Shown here: piece by piece, positions 23,012 to 34,586 of the stretch
Position numbering within the stretch: position 1 is the stretch's first letter
Layout: every line of letters starts with the position of its first letter
From: Ilyonectria destructans
Taxonomy: Eukaryota > Ascomycota > Sordariomycetes > Hypocreales > Nectriaceae
Assembly (NCBI GenBank): GCA_020740775.1
Contig: JAHEWK010000009.1
Coordinates: forward strand, 2,480,001-2,544,000
DNA: 64,000 nt
Reading direction: 5' to 3'
Position numbers and translations under genes: made by a program
The notes under the pieces: model-generated
Told to the model about the DNA's origin: nothing
The model's input: the letters and a program-made list of their open reading frames with translations, nothing else
The model's database searches: none

Positions 23012-24253
23012 TCAATCCGAGTCAGGAGGCGACTTCGGCCATATCTCCCAAGGCACCACATCCTCCCAGCGAAGAATCTCGTCGTCGCTATGGTAGTATT
23101 GCTGGATGTATCCCTCTTCTTCACTGTCATTATTGCCTGGCATGAGTGGTGCTTTCTGTGCCAAGCTCCTTTGGCGCTGTATATTTCTTTCTCTTTCAGC
23201 ATAGAATGACGTCCGCGCCCTTTCCCCCCATTGTTGTAACTCGACAGGATGGCAAAGACACCACAAAGCCACCTCACGTGCTGCCATGGTGTCCTCCATG
23301 TCGTTATGAACCCCAGACCCAAGGCGAATTCGTAGGTTCAGCAGTTCCTTGCACAGCACTTCAAGACCCCATTTGCGGCCTGCACGTTCCCCTCTGCCGA
23401 AAGCAGCTTCGGCGGAAACAATGGCAGTGTCGACAATCTTGGTGTGTACCACTCGCAGAGCCTTCAGATCGTTGTGGAGGGACTGTCCCACGAGCACGGT
23501 ATGCTCGTTGGCGTGCTTCCAGAGCTCTTCACGCGCTGCCTTCCAGCCATCGAGAGCCTGCTGACGAGCGACGGCAATCGACATGGTCGCAGGTGTTACG
23601 CCATGAATGTCGCTGCGCCATTGAATAATGAACTCTCCTGGCTTGACGAGAGAATTCACCAATATTTCTTTGGTGAAGAAGTCGACAACGCAGATTGACA
23701 CGATTTCACTTCCACCACCCTTAACACCTGCCATCTCGCAATCCAAAGCAACAGCCTTTCTTTTTGGGAACCAGGGGTGACTAGGAGGTGTAGGAAGACA
23801 TTGCTTCAAAATACTGGCTTGCTTAGCTTTACTGCGAAACACGTTGTTCGGGTCATCTCGCAGAAAATAACTCTCCCTTCTGAGGCGTTCTTGCGAATGG
23901 CAAGTGGCGAGGAGCAGATCGTAAATGACGTTCATGTCGGGCGGCGTCAAGGGATCGTATCCTTCGTCACTGAAGGTATATGATCCCAGGGCAGGGGAGG
24001 ACTGTGTTCCAGTATCTGTGTTCGGCACCGAAAGGAGATTTGTTGAAGGCATGGCGGCGCGGTGTTTCCCATGTTTAGCGTCTCTATGCTGCACTAGAGA
24101 TTTCTTGCTGCCAAACCATTTGACGCATTCTTGGCAGCAGTGATCGGCTTGATGTCCGGTTTTCAGACAGTGCTTAGCAAGGTTGAACGGGTTCTTGACG
24201 AAAACGAGGCATACTTCACACTGTCGCTGTTTCTCTGGCTGGTTTTCCGTCAT
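23012..24253 (-). CDS. REX4-like 3'-5' exonuclease with N-terminal C2H2 zinc fingers
   Basis: Intronless, 413 aa. Two zinc-finger-like units lie at residues 12-61 (CEVCLVFVKNPFNLAKHCLKTGH and CCQECVKWF..QHRDAKH). The DEDDh exonuclease domain covers about 165-340. Exo I is ALDCEMAG (Asp/Glu), Exo II is HNDLKAL (Asp) and Exo III is VHNDMEDTMAA with the histidine and aspartate. This matches the REX4/ISG20 group, which trims 3' ends of RNA, often in ribosome maturation. The C-terminal 70 residues are acidic. All catalytic residues are present. It is probably nuclear. The fused zinc fingers are typical of a fungal subgroup of REX4-like proteins. Confidence 0.9.
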   Translation of the reverse strand: MTENQPEKQRQCEVCLVFVKNPFNLAKHCLKTGHQADHCCQECVKWFGSKKSLVQHRDAKHGKHRAAMPSTNLLSVPNTDTGTQSSPALGSYTFSDEGYDPLTPPDMNVIYDLLLATCHSQERLRRESYFLRDDPNNVFRSKAKQASILKQCLPTPPSHPWFPKRKAVALDCEMAGVKGGGSEIVSICVVDFFTKEILVNSLVKPGEFIIQWRSDIHGVTPATMSIAVARQQALDGWKAAREELWKHANEHTVLVGQSLHNDLKALRVVHTKIVDTAIVSAEAAFGRGERAGRKWGLEVLCKELLNLRIRLGSGVHNDMEDTMAAREVALWCLCHPVELQQWGERARTSFYAERERNIQRQRSLAQKAPLMPGNNDSEEEGYIQQYYHSDDEILRWEDVVPWEIWPKSPPDSD

Positions 24254-24981
24254 TTTCTTGTGTTTTCTCTAGTGCAAGGTGTTGAAGTGGAAAATCGCTC
24301 AGGCCTACTTGAATCTCGGATTGTCAGGCGTTAATCAGGCACATGATACATTAGCCGCATGAGAGGGTTGGGACGATAATTGGCTCGATTGGCTGCATGT
24401 TGACTGTGTGATATATTAGGGAGTAGGCCGCTATGTTACAGTGATAGATTCCCGTGCTATCGACATATTTAGAGCACTGCATTAATTGGCTGTTGGCGCT
24501 GACTTTGGCTTTGACTCAATTGTTCAGCACCGAAACACCGATAAACAACCTAAAATTGTATTTCAGGAAGTCAAATCGGCACTCCAATTCTCCAGGAGTC
24601 TAGATGCACCGCCAAGGCCTCATCACAGGCACTCCTCTGTTGGGCTCTGCGATTTAGTACATCATGCCGTCACGGTGAGCAATGTACATCACGGTCTGGC
24701 AATGGCTAGTGGATACAGTGGGCTAATGACAAATGACTAAATGTTCTACTAGGTAAGGAGAATAAGACTCTGATATGGAGTGTGTGTAGGTAAGGCTCTT
24801 GCGACCGTGAGGATCGTCGTGTCTGTACCTCGAACGCGATCCTGTCGTCGTTGGCTATTGTCTTAGCATTGTGCCCCGTGGCCGAAGGTCAGCACAGCAG
24901 GAAAGAGTTCAAGTTCTTCCACTGGACTGAGTATGCTTAATTCTTTGAGATTACCGGGAGTCAAACCACATTATTCCGTTG
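24254..24981. other. Intergenic region, no gene seen
   Basis: About 730 bp between the exonuclease start and the methyltransferase stop, both on the minus strand. No coding remnant, repeat or RNA gene was recognised. Confidence 0.5.
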
Positions 24982-26118
24982 TCATGATTCCTGCGGTGTT
25001 GTGGGCTTTCTACCGTAGACCGTCCTCGTCCAGAAATACGTGTGATGTTTCTTATCTCTCAACTCTTTCCGGACCTTTGCGAGGTATACCTGGACTTCTT
25101 CCATGGACCAGCCAAGAATGGTGTTGAACATGTAGATCACGTATCCTATTATTGTCAATTAGCCAATGAGCCATAACGGGATGCCCTTAGAGTGGTGCTT
25201 CAAGTACCTTCTAGGCCTTCTTCGACGGCGACTTGATCATAGGACCCAATTTCCTTTTGTTTGGGGTCTTTCGGCCATTGGCCCAAAGGACACTGGAATG
25301 TTAGACACTCATTCCGTGCTGTTGTACTTGCTCAGGCTTACCTTGATATCTTTGACCACCACATCCACAAAGCCAGCTGCCTTCATGCATTTCACCTGAG
25401 TTTCTTCTTCAAAGATTGCCATACTGCGGCCAGTTTTCCAACCGGCCTCATGGAATAGCTTGCCCCATTGCCCCAGTGCAGTACCATTCTCTCGGGTAAC
25501 AGTACCATCGTCCGATATCAAATCAGCACTTGCCTCAAAGTCTTCGACATAGCCGCCAGGCTTGCAAACCCTGTAAGCCTCGTTAAAGACGTGCTGCCAG
25601 TCCGTAAAGCTGCCGAACATTGTCCGAAGATGCACAAAGTCGAATTCGTCGTTATGCCAAGTCCAGTCCAGAGATACATCATCGATCTCAAATTTGCAGT
25701 TTGGCGGAACCCATTCTGGCTGAGTGGGCGACAAGTCGACACCTAATACAGTTGCCTCCGGGTGCTCATCCGCAAAGTCAATCGCCCAAATGCCCGTTCC
25801 CGTGCCAATGTCAAGGACCTTGCCGGCTTCGCTTGGAAGCGGTGCAAGGTAGAGTTTCCCGTCGAGCAGCAATGTCCAGACATGATGCTGAATATCCATA
25901 CTGGTATTGTGCTGATCATCGTTGGGTGCCCAGTATTCGGCATCGCCAGGACCCCGTTGGCTGTGAAAGGTTCGTCCTTGGATTGTTCGATACTCGAGAA
26001 TTGAAGCGGTGAGTGATGCTGTTGACGACTGCATGCCACTACTCAAAGTCGAGTCCGCATCATCGTGTGTTTCTGGTTCAATAACCTCGTGTCCTGCTTC
26101 CACTTCATCTTGACACAT
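24982..26118 (-). CDS. LaeA-like SAM-dependent methyltransferase
   Basis: Three exons (26118-25342, 25292-25208, 25145-24982; introns 49 and 62 nt) encode 341 aa. The frame is open to 26199, but the ATG at 26118 gives the usual acidic N terminus. Motif I is VLDIGTGTGIWAIDFA and post-I is VLGVDLSP. Next come EIDDV and the CKPGGYVEDFE segment of class I methyltransferases. It has the family's PLGQWP block and the YVIYMFNTILGW segment near the C terminus. Proteins of this LaeA/UMTA group include the regulator of secondary metabolism LaeA and many enzymes of unknown substrate, and paralogues are numerous. Which it is cannot be decided here. No synthase backbone gene lies next to it. Confidence 0.9.
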
Positions 26119-28139
26119 TTTTGCGACGACGTATGTGCTTATATTGTGGCTGGGCTTAAAATATGAGCTTATTTCACCCGAAAACGGAGGAACAAACACT
26201 GGACTCTATCAAGGGCGGGGTAAGTTATGCGCTTTAATCCCACATCGGAATCGGTTATTTATTAATGCGAGAGATATGCCAGGTTGACTGTCAGGTTGAT
26301 TATCAGTGGTCTGGTCGGAGCGAGAGCGGGGAGTTGGTACAGGGGTTGATGAGCAGCGGTCCCGGAGGTGAGCCTGCGGCGGCACAACAGGCTGCCTAAC
26401 AAGCATATAATCCATCGCGTCCTGTTTCTACGACTTTGTGGGTTAATGGAAGCTATTAAGAACCTTCGAAAGGCATCTTGTTACTCCCAAGTGAAGGATG
26501 GACGATTTGAACCACAGCTCCCATTGTTGCAGGTTACATAACTGTTAGCGCGGGTAAGACTGATAAGGAAATACTTATTTAGAAGGGAGATACGCTATAT
26601 ATTAGCGTGATAAACCACGGACGGAAATAACATTAGAAAATGGGCTTCTCAAACGCCGGAGGAGCCAACCAACGTTATGATATGTATTTCTTTTAGCCAA
26701 GACGACCTTCTGGACCCTTTCCCATAATTGCTGGTAGCCAGCACCGTCTAACATGGCTCAGTAATGATTTGCGACTATTAAGCATGTCAGAAAGGTACTT
26801 GAAGACAGTGCGTTTTTGCTCTATTGAACGACATGGTATTGTTCTTAGTTCTCCGGCAGTTGTGTTCGAAAATCCCGTAAGCGATCGTCTTCAACCCATA
26901 CTTTCCCGAGTCATAATTTCGTAATCCCCTTCAAATAGTGTAATCTAACATCTTCGACCCTGGAGGTGTCCTATTGTCGCACGATTTATTTGTCGGGCAG
27001 TAACCGTAGAAAATAACGTGCAATTTGAACACGTCGACGATCGATTGTGGATCGAGAGAATAGGAGGGCCAACGTGAAGACGACTCGGGGAAGAAATAGC
27101 CATGTCTGCCTTGGCTGAAAGGAGGCACATAATGTACTGTTTTAGTCGCCTATTGTCTCTTCGTGGAGTTCACTTACGGTAACGGCCCCAAGCGACCGGA
27201 AGCGTTCCCGACAATCTACTGAAGCTGCTCCTTAGAAGAATGGATGATTAAATGAACCCTTTTTACTTATTGTTGGAGTTTACCGTCTTTCGAATTCTTG
27301 GTGCTCAGTGTTGGATGGCAACATTGCAATCTGGCATGAGCGGGCATGCTCTCAACCTCGACTGGACACCAGCACAATTCCACTCTCCGGAACAGGGTTC
27401 ATCATCGTCATCAGACCATCCAAGCCATTCTCCCGGCGGAGCCGGCTTGTCGGTGAAGGTTTCCGGGCGACTTTTGCCCCAGCGCCTTGGCGTGATGCCA
27501 ATATTTCAGATGAAGCTCCGCCTTTCCTATTCGGGCACTTCATGGAAGGTAGCCTCCGAGATGAACTGTCTCAAGGTTACATCGACATGCGGCTGCCGGC
27601 ACGTGGATGTCTAGCAATATGTTTTGTTCTTTATGAGAAACCTGTGTTAATTAATTCCTGGTCGGCAGCGGTTCCGAACGTGCTTGCTGAACATGGCGCT
27701 AAAGCGTAATGTGACCGTATTTCACTCTACTCAATGCAGCCGCCCCGTCCTCGTCCGAGTTGATTAATTGCATGTTTATACCCCTCGTTACTCTCAGCGC
27801 CATATGCCATCGGGTTTCTTCCCCGCTAGCCCGTGGTCTCGTTGCCTTTACCTGCCCAGGCGCCTTCCCCGATGGAGCGGCTCGGTCCTTTGCATTCGCT
27901 GTTCGTCACCATTTTGGTCATCGCAAGTTTCTGGTGTGACTTGATCCCAAGCGGGACGTGCTGAGATCCCGTGTTTCCGAAACCCAATACGGTTCACATG
28001 AGTAAGATTCTAGGTACGCAGAGTGATATATAACGCCTTACGGTTTCCCGACGCTTATGTATTAGTTTCTTCCCTTCATCCTCAGTCGCTCGTCGATCTT
28101 CTAGCAGCCTATCGCCAACCCCAAACTCTCTCTGAAGCT
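26119..28139. promoter_or_regulatory. 2-kb gene-free region including the GH6 promoter
   Basis: No gene is supported. A 133-codon plus-strand frame at 27308-27709 has no recognisable domain and overlaps another open frame. Upstream of the GH6 gene, CTAGCC at 27826-27831 matches the XlnR/Xyr1 core GGCTAR on the minus strand, about 310 bp before the ATG, and a TATA-like ATATATAA lies at about 28024. Regulation by xylan or cellulose induction is inference. Confidence 0.45.
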
Positions 28140-29778
28140 ATGACTGCCTACAAGCTCTTCATCGCCGCAGCTCTCGGCGGGGCCGCGTTTGCCGCTCCCA
28201 TCGTCGAGGAGCGCCAGTCCTGCTCCAGCCAGTGGTGCGTGCTCGAAATAAACACCCCTTTACCACCATGACGTTTGTCCACTGACACGATTCATAGGGG
28301 CCAGTGCGGTGGTATCAACTGGAGTGGTGCAACTTGCTGCGAGTCTGGTTATTATTGTAGCAAGATCAACGACTTCTACTTCCAGTGCCTGGCGGGGGCT
28401 GGTCCCGGTTCCACTACCAGCTCGCTTGCAGTTTCTACCATCACAAGATCGACTGCCACCGTCTCTACAACAAGCACCAGAACCTCCACCACGGCTCCTC
28501 CCCCGACTGGTACCGGCGCGGGAAGCTACTCTGGCAACCCCTATTCCGGCGTCAATCTGTGGGCCAACAACTACTACCGCTCTGAGGTTAGCAGCCTGGC
28601 AGTCCCCAAGCTCAGCGGTGCTATGGCCACTGCTGCCGCCAAGGTCGCAGACGTTCCCTCCTTTCAATGGATGTGAGTTTCACGTTTCTCGCGATGAGAT
28701 ATGAGGAGTTTCAATTGATAAGTCTGTAAGGGACTCTTTCGACCACATTTCCCTGATGCAAGACACCCTTGTCGACATCAGAGCGGCCAACAAGGCTGGT
28801 GGTAACTACGCCGGCCAGTTTGTTGTTTACGATCTCCCTGAGCGCGACTGCGCTGCTGCGGCTTCCAACGGCGAGTACTCCCTCGACAATGACGGTGCCA
28901 ACAAGTACAAGAACTACATCAACACGATCAAGACGATCCTGCAATCGTACTCAGACGTCCGTATCATCCTCGTCATTGGTGAGTCAACCATGTTTCGATA
29001 CATGCGAACTGTTTAATCTGAGATCTATAGAACCTGACTCCCTGGCTAACCTAGTCACCAACATGAATGTTGCCAAGTGCGCCAAAGCCCACGACGCTTA
29101 CTTGACCCTCACCAACTACGCCGTCACCACGCTCAACCTGCCCAATGTCGCCATGTATCTTGACGCCGGTCATGCTGGATGGCTCGGCTGGCCCGCTAAC
29201 CAGGGACCTGCCGCCCAGCTGTACGCCGGTATCTACAAGGACGCTGGCAAACCCGCCGCGCTCCGTGGTCTCGCAACCAATGTCGCCAACTACAACGCCT
29301 GGAGCCTCAGCAGCGCCCCCAGTTACACCCAAGGCAACTCCATCTATGATGAGAAGTCCTACATCCACGCCATGAGCCCTCTTTTGGAGCAGAACGGTTG
29401 GCCTGGCGTTCAATTCATCACTGACCAGGGCCGTTCCGGCAAACAGCCCACCGGCCAAGCTCAGTGGGGTGATTGGTGCAACGCCAAGGGCACTGGTTTC
29501 GGCACTCGTCCCTCTGCCAACACCGGTGACAGTCTTCTCGATGCCTTCGTCTGGATCAAGCCTGGCGGTGAATCTGACGGCACCTCTGACACCAGTGCCA
29601 CTCGCTACGACTACCACTGCGGCTATGCCGATGCTCTCCAGTGAGTTATATTCCGCTCCACTCTTTCCAGACATGACTCTAATAATTGCTTCTCTCCAGG
29701 CCGGCACCTGAAGCAGGAACGTGGTTCCAGGCTTACTTCGAGCAGCTCCTTACTAACGCGAACCCTTCATTCTTGTAA
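28140..29778 (+). CDS. Secreted GH6 cellobiohydrolase with N-terminal CBM1
   Basis: Five exons (28140-28234, 28298-28672, 28731-28978, 29031-29640, 29700-29778) encode 468 aa. A signal peptide ([20 protein letters not shown]) is followed by VEER, a likely propeptide end, a six-cysteine CBM1 (residues about 27-62, [14 protein letters not shown]), a Ser/Thr/Pro linker to about 100, and the GH6 catalytic domain. The catalytic aspartate is in DLPERDCAA, with the loop-closing cysteine next to it, and [13 protein letters not shown] carries the second conserved aspartate. [14 protein letters not shown] and [11 protein letters not shown] line the tunnel. This is the Cel6A type, releasing cellobiose from the non-reducing ends of cellulose. 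It is complete, with ordinary introns. Confidence 0.96.
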
Positions 29779-30268
29779 TCAACCAGTTAGTGGTTGTGAG
29801 ATGTGTCTTAAACTTCTTGTACTTAGTTATCTCAACTTTACCAAATATCATTTGATGGACCAAAACCAAATAGTATCCAAACGCAAACGATGGGAGCACA
29901 ATTTTGGCCTGTTCCTAGTGCGGACGATAGAGCCGCTCATAAAACGTCTTATTGCGCCTTTGCCGTTGTACGAAGTCCTCAATTAACGCGAATCAATGAA
30001 ACTGTGATATGAACAAGAAAAGGGCTGTGTATTTAACTAATAGCCTCATCGACTTATGAATTCTTTTACTAATAATATCTCACCTACACCATGTGTCTAG
30101 CGTCTTATTTCAAGCACTCCCCTTTCGAGCTCGTTCTTAACCTCGCTTGCACACGTATCTACACTTACGCCAAATGCGTTATCGGAGCGTTACACGCTAG
30201 ATGGCGGGGTAAAAACAGGCAATCTGGAAGTAGGAGAGGCCATTGCTTGGCTTCGTTGTTTATCGCAG
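29779..30268. other. Intergenic region between convergent genes
   Basis: About 490 bp holding the 3' ends of the GH6 gene and the NmrA-like gene. Nothing else was recognised. Confidence 0.55.
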
Positions 30269-31204
30269 CTAAGAATTTCGCCGCTGCGAAGTCCACATGA
30301 AGGCCGTAATAGCTACCTTTACAACCTCATCAATCGACTTCTTCGGTAGACTTAATAGGTCATTCATAATCTCCCCCTCCTTCTCCAGATGACCACCGAA
30401 TTTCCCAGTGACAAACCCAGTCTCAATCAAGTCGTAAGTCGCAAAGTGGTCTCCAGAGGCCACCGCTGCCTGCTTCTGCTTGATAAAGTCCACAGTGTTG
30501 GCAGTCTCCGTTGTGAATCTTTCGTTTCCAATGCGCTCAATCGCCTCAAACAGCATCTTCTGCGTAAGAGCAAAATCACTCAACCACACAATTCGGTTTT
30601 TCGTCTCTTCCCACTTCTTGGTCAGAGCATTGACGAGAGCGAGAGCTGTATTTTCTTCAGTCGTTGCACTGAACCAGCCTTCGCCGTCATCCCAGAACAC
30701 AAACTTCTTTTCCTTGATGTGCATTCCCAAGAAATCGTGCAATGCACTCCACCGGAGCCACATTCCGCAAGCGATACTCATCCACTCCAACCCAAGTGAC
30801 TCTTTGGAGCGAAGATAGTCTTGAATCTCGCCCTTCTCTCGGAAAACGGAGTTGAGTGCTCGCGCTTCAGGCTTATTATTGTTGAGGCCATACTCTGAAG
30901 CGACATATCGCTTTACTTTAGCAGCTACAGCCGCGTCGATAAAGCGGAGCTGATCGCCAACTGCAAGTGATGTCATGCAGTTGATGATGGCATCCTGGCC
31001 GCTGAACGCAGAGACCAGCGCTTCAAGGGGGTAGGAGTCATCAATGGTGATAATGTTGGTTTTTGGCGAAAGCTTGTGCTTGGAAGACGAACGCTGCAGA
31101 GCGGTGACAGTGAACGAGGGTTCGGCGAGCAGCGCCTGCATGACAACAGAACCGATGGAACCAGTTGCTCCTACGATCAGAATGTTCTTGAAGGGTGAGG
31201 CCAT
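30269..31204 (-). CDS. NmrA-like / isoflavone reductase-like oxidoreductase
   Basis: Intronless, 311 aa from the ATG at 31204. The frame continues upstream to 31294, but MASPFKNILIVGATGSIG is the normal start of this family. The Rossmann motif is VGATGSIGSVVMQALL and a second conserved block is VKRYVASEYGLNN. It is the same broad family as 8334-9266 but a distinct subgroup, with little identity outside the nucleotide fold. It is expected to use NADPH and be cytosolic. The substrate is unknown. The pair could be redox tailoring enzymes or redox sensors. Confidence 0.87.
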   Translation of the reverse strand: MASPFKNILIVGATGSIGSVVMQALLAEPSFTVTALQRSSSKHKLSPKTNIITIDDSYPLEALVSAFSGQDAIINCMTSLAVGDQLRFIDAAVAAKVKRYVASEYGLNNNKPEARALNSVFREKGEIQDYLRSKESLGLEWMSIACGMWLRWSALHDFLGMHIKEKKFVFWDDGEGWFSATTEENTALALVNALTKKWEETKNRIVWLSDFALTQKMLFEAIERIGNERFTTETANTVDFIKQKQAAVASGDHFATYDLIETGFVTGKFGGHLEKEGEIMNDLLSLPKKSIDEVVKVAITAFMWTSQRRNS

Positions 31205-32215
31205 TGTATATTTCCGGCGAAAGAATGTTTTAGGTGGATGGGCGTGTGGTAAGATGATATGTTGATATTGACAAGAAGCTTGATCTAGAGCCAACGGCTG
31301 ATACTGGTGATGGTTTCTTTTCTTTCCGGGCCGAGGCAGGTAGGCGAAAGACTTTAATATTCTACCTCCTCAGGTTGTGCTCCACAATTGCCATCTGGAT
31401 AATTCTACGACGAAGCATCAAACGATATGACAAATCCCGTCTGGTGTTGACTGATGACATCAGCTTGAAGAGATGCGGCTGACAATGTAGCATCGGCATC
31501 ACACATGCGGTGATCCACTTTTGATCGCACCAGGTTCCACAATTGCCCGCTGCTGTTGTGCGTCATGCCCGCACCTTCAAATGCGGTCAAATGCGGCTGA
31601 TTGTGGGGTCATGATGGCTTCAATCGCGCTGCAGTCAGCAAAAGCCCGATAAGTGAGGCCCTCTTCGGGGGATGAAGTAATAATTCCGCATCTTGGCCTT
31701 GGGTGTTCTCAGCTGCACCTGTGGTTGGCTCAATTAGGTACAGTTTGGCCTGCAGCGTCACGGTTGCGTAACCGAAGTCAAGTGACAACAAGAATAACTA
31801 ATCATTGTGGAAACCTTCCAACGCCACCATCAGCGAAGACGGCTACTTTGAACAATGGGGACTTCGGCCCGGGTCGCCTTTCTCACTGCAACTTCCCATG
31901 ATTGACCACGGATTCGAATTAGACGGTTTTCTTGAACCGCCACCCTAGACCAAGACTGACCAGTGGCGTTCTAGGACACCGAGATGTGACAGCTACGCCC
32001 GCAAGAGCGGCTGTGATGGCACTATATGACGAGAACGGGTTACGTTGCATGAATTCACCGTGTCATATTTAGAACAGAGATGACAAAGTGGGCGAGAGAA
32101 AGATAAATAGCTCCCATGTGTGCCGCCAAAACAACATCAACTCCTACTGTTTCCCCTCAAGCCAAATAACCATTTCGGAACACCACGCGCCCAAAGTCTC
32201 AACCACACCTTTGCC
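31205..32215. other. Divergent intergenic region
   Basis: About 1 kb between the NmrA-like gene (minus) and the zinc alcohol dehydrogenase (plus). It should contain both promoters. Short frames at 31405-31901 have no domain. No repeat was noticed. Confidence 0.5.
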
Positions 32216-33345
32216 ATGTCTGCAAGCGACTTCACAGGAAAAGACTACACGGTTTACCGCTCTAAAAGTGGAGTTCCTTCCTCATCCACTTCGAAAATAC
32301 CTTCTCTTGGACCTCACGATGTCCTCATTCGAATCACCCATACTGGAGTGTGCCACACCGATGTACTCTTCTGTCAGTCAGGTGCACCTCTCGCCTTGGG
32401 CCACGAGGGTGTTGGCATTGTAGAGGCCATTGGTTCTCTTGTCACTGAATTCAAGCTTGGTGACCGCGCTGGCGGTGGCTTCCACAGAGATGCATGCGGT
32501 CATTGCAAGTACTGCTTGTCTGGAAGAGACATCTATTGCTACCAAAGAGTCATCTTTGGCGAGGGGGACTTTGACAACGGTACTTTTGGAGAGTACTACC
32601 TAGGCAAAGAGACCTTTCTACACAGGATTCCCGACAGCATGGCGAGCGAGCATGCGGCACCACTTCAATGCGCTGGCGCGACGGTTTATTCCGCCCTCAA
32701 GGAGACTGTCACTTCGGATAAAAGAGTGGGAATCCTTGGGATTGGTGGTCTTGGACACTTGGCAATTCAATATGCAGCCAAGATGGGTGCCGCAGTTGTC
32801 GTGTACAGCACAACGGAGAGCAAGGAACACGAGGCTCGGGAGTTTGGTGCCACTGAATTTCATCTCGTCGGTGAAATGTTTGAGAAGAAAACGGCACCGA
32901 TCGATGTTTTTGTTGTTGCTGGCACAAAGTACCCAGACTGGGAGAAGTAAGTACCTAACTCATCTGTCCGACTCGAAATGTGCTAATACAAACATGCAGG
33001 GTCATGGACAAGGACTTTCTCGCCAGAGATGGTGTTATCGTGCCTCTTGCAGCACCAGTCCACGGACCACTAAGTTTGCCGTATGCTGCCGCCTAAATCC
33101 TCTCCAAAAGATTTCTCTCTAACTTCACCATTAGCGCCCAGGCAATGTTCTTCCAAGGATTCCATGTCCATTCCAGCCTCGTTGGCTCGCGGGGTGTTCA
33201 CGACGAGATGCTCCAGTTTTCCGCTCGCCACAGCATCAAACCTCTGGTCCAGGTGTTTAAACATGAAGGGGCGTCTAGTGTCCAAAAGGTTTTCGAGGAC
33301 ATGGAACAAAACAAAGTGCGATATCGAGCTGTCTTGGAGATGTAG
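32216..33345 (+). CDS. Zinc-dependent alcohol dehydrogenase
   Basis: Three exons (32216-32946, 33000-33080, 33135-33345) encode 340 aa. Catalytic zinc ligands are seen in GVCHTDV (Cys) and GHEGVG (His/Glu), and the structural zinc loop DACGHCKYCLSGRDIYC has its four cysteines. The coenzyme motif is GILGIGGLGHLAIQYAAKMG. This is the fungal and plant medium-chain ADH type related to cinnamyl-alcohol or ADH1-like enzymes, which interconvert alcohols and aldehydes with NAD(P). In contrast to the MDR protein at 117-1234, all metal ligands are present. The start ATG at 32216 is chosen over an upstream in-frame one at 32120 because it gives the standard N terminus. No signal peptide is seen. Confidence 0.92.
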
Positions 33346-33674
33346 CAAAAGCGATGAGTGATCACATCCGGTTTAACACTTCCTTAAACCAGCTGTGGTG
33401 TACTTAAGCTATAGGTTGGGAACTGTAACTGAACTTGCGAGAGGCCTATGGTATAATTATGTTGCCCACGTTCAAAGTGTGGGTGTGGCATAAGATAGCG
33501 CTTCCAACATCCTTCCATATCCCATCGGTGTTTCCAGCAGTCCATGGTGCACTTCCAACATAGAAGGTGAATCGCAACTATACCCATAAAGGCCGGGTAA
33601 TAAATTCCAGCATATACGCTTAGAATGTGATGAAAGAACGACTGCAGCGTTTCCTCACCTCATATCAACGAAGC

Positions 33675-34586
33675 CTAACTGTGGTAATGGGCGACATATG
33701 CGACTTCCATCATACTCCCGTAGCCGTCTGCGGTATTGGCATTTGGGTATCCGGGCTACCAGCTGGTTAGCTCTTATCCCAAGGCAGAGATATATTGACG
33801 ACTTACCCAAGTGCCACCTACGGCAACATTCAGAATAAAGTACATGGGACTGTGACACAGAGTGCCCCAGACCCTCTCATTGTTGATCCTGGAACCAGAG
33901 ATCTGGTGGAATTGTCGGCCGTCCATGTACCACGTGATGGTCTCTTGCGTCCAGCTGCTCTTCGTGCGATCAAAGTCTATCCTCCAAGTGTGCCAACTCT
34001 GATCCGGGATACCAATACTCCCTCCAATCCCATTGCCTTCATTACAGATACCTCCAGGGTAAACATCGCAATGAGCAGTTCCGTAGCCAGTCAGCAGTCC
34101 ATTTACACTCTCCATCATGTCGAGCTCACCGCACGAGGGCCAGCTGCCACCGGTGCGGAGAGCATTTCCGAGCATCCAGAAGGCAGGCCAGATGCCTTGC
34201 TTGTTCGCGATTGGATTTGTGCCAAACCGGATAAGAGCTTCGGCTCTTGTAATCTCTCCTGACTGAGGGGTAAAGACGTAGCTGCTCTCAACGCGACCAG
34301 AAGTCCAGCCAGTAACGACTGAAGTGTCACGCCATGGAACGAGCTGAAGCGTATCACCACCGCTGCGTTGAAGGTTCCGGCTAGACCGAGTGTAAACTTC
34401 GAGCTCGGCGTTGACATTCAGATAACCCTCAATGATGTTCCAGTTACTTGCATCTGGGAGGGTGCCCCCTGCGCCGACGAAGTTAGACTGCCAAATTCTG
34501 CTGAGGCCACTGTATGCAGGGGCATTCCAAGCAATGGCAGTACCCAGTAGGTACAACAAATGAATAAGGGTGTGCTTGAGAACCAT
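33675..34586 (-). CDS. Secreted GH16 beta-glucanase
   Basis: Two exons (34586-33807, 33755-33675) with a 51-nt intron, 286 aa. Three in-frame ATGs occur; the one at 34586 gives the best signal peptide (MVLKHTLIHLLYLLGTAIA). The catalytic signature is GELDMMES with nucleophile Glu154, Asp156 and acid/base Glu159 (ExDxxE spacing). The jelly-roll flanks are KQGIWPAFWMLG and MYFILNVAVGGTW, and the last exon supplies PGYPNANTADGYGSMMEVAYVAHY. It is expected to cut beta-1,3 or mixed beta-1,3-1,4 glucans outside the cell. The intron falls exactly at the conserved GGTW-P junction. The GH16 subfamily is not resolved, and the target could be plant mixed-linkage glucan or fungal wall glucan. Confidence 0.93.

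Noticed and set aside
22567..23322. 251-codon open frame on the minus strand
   Set aside because: It overlaps the 3' end of the REX4-like gene in another frame, has no domain, and its composition is that of a shadow frame.
27308..27709. 133-codon open frame upstream of the GH6 gene
   Set aside because: No recognisable domain, overlaps another open frame, and there is no splice or promoter support.
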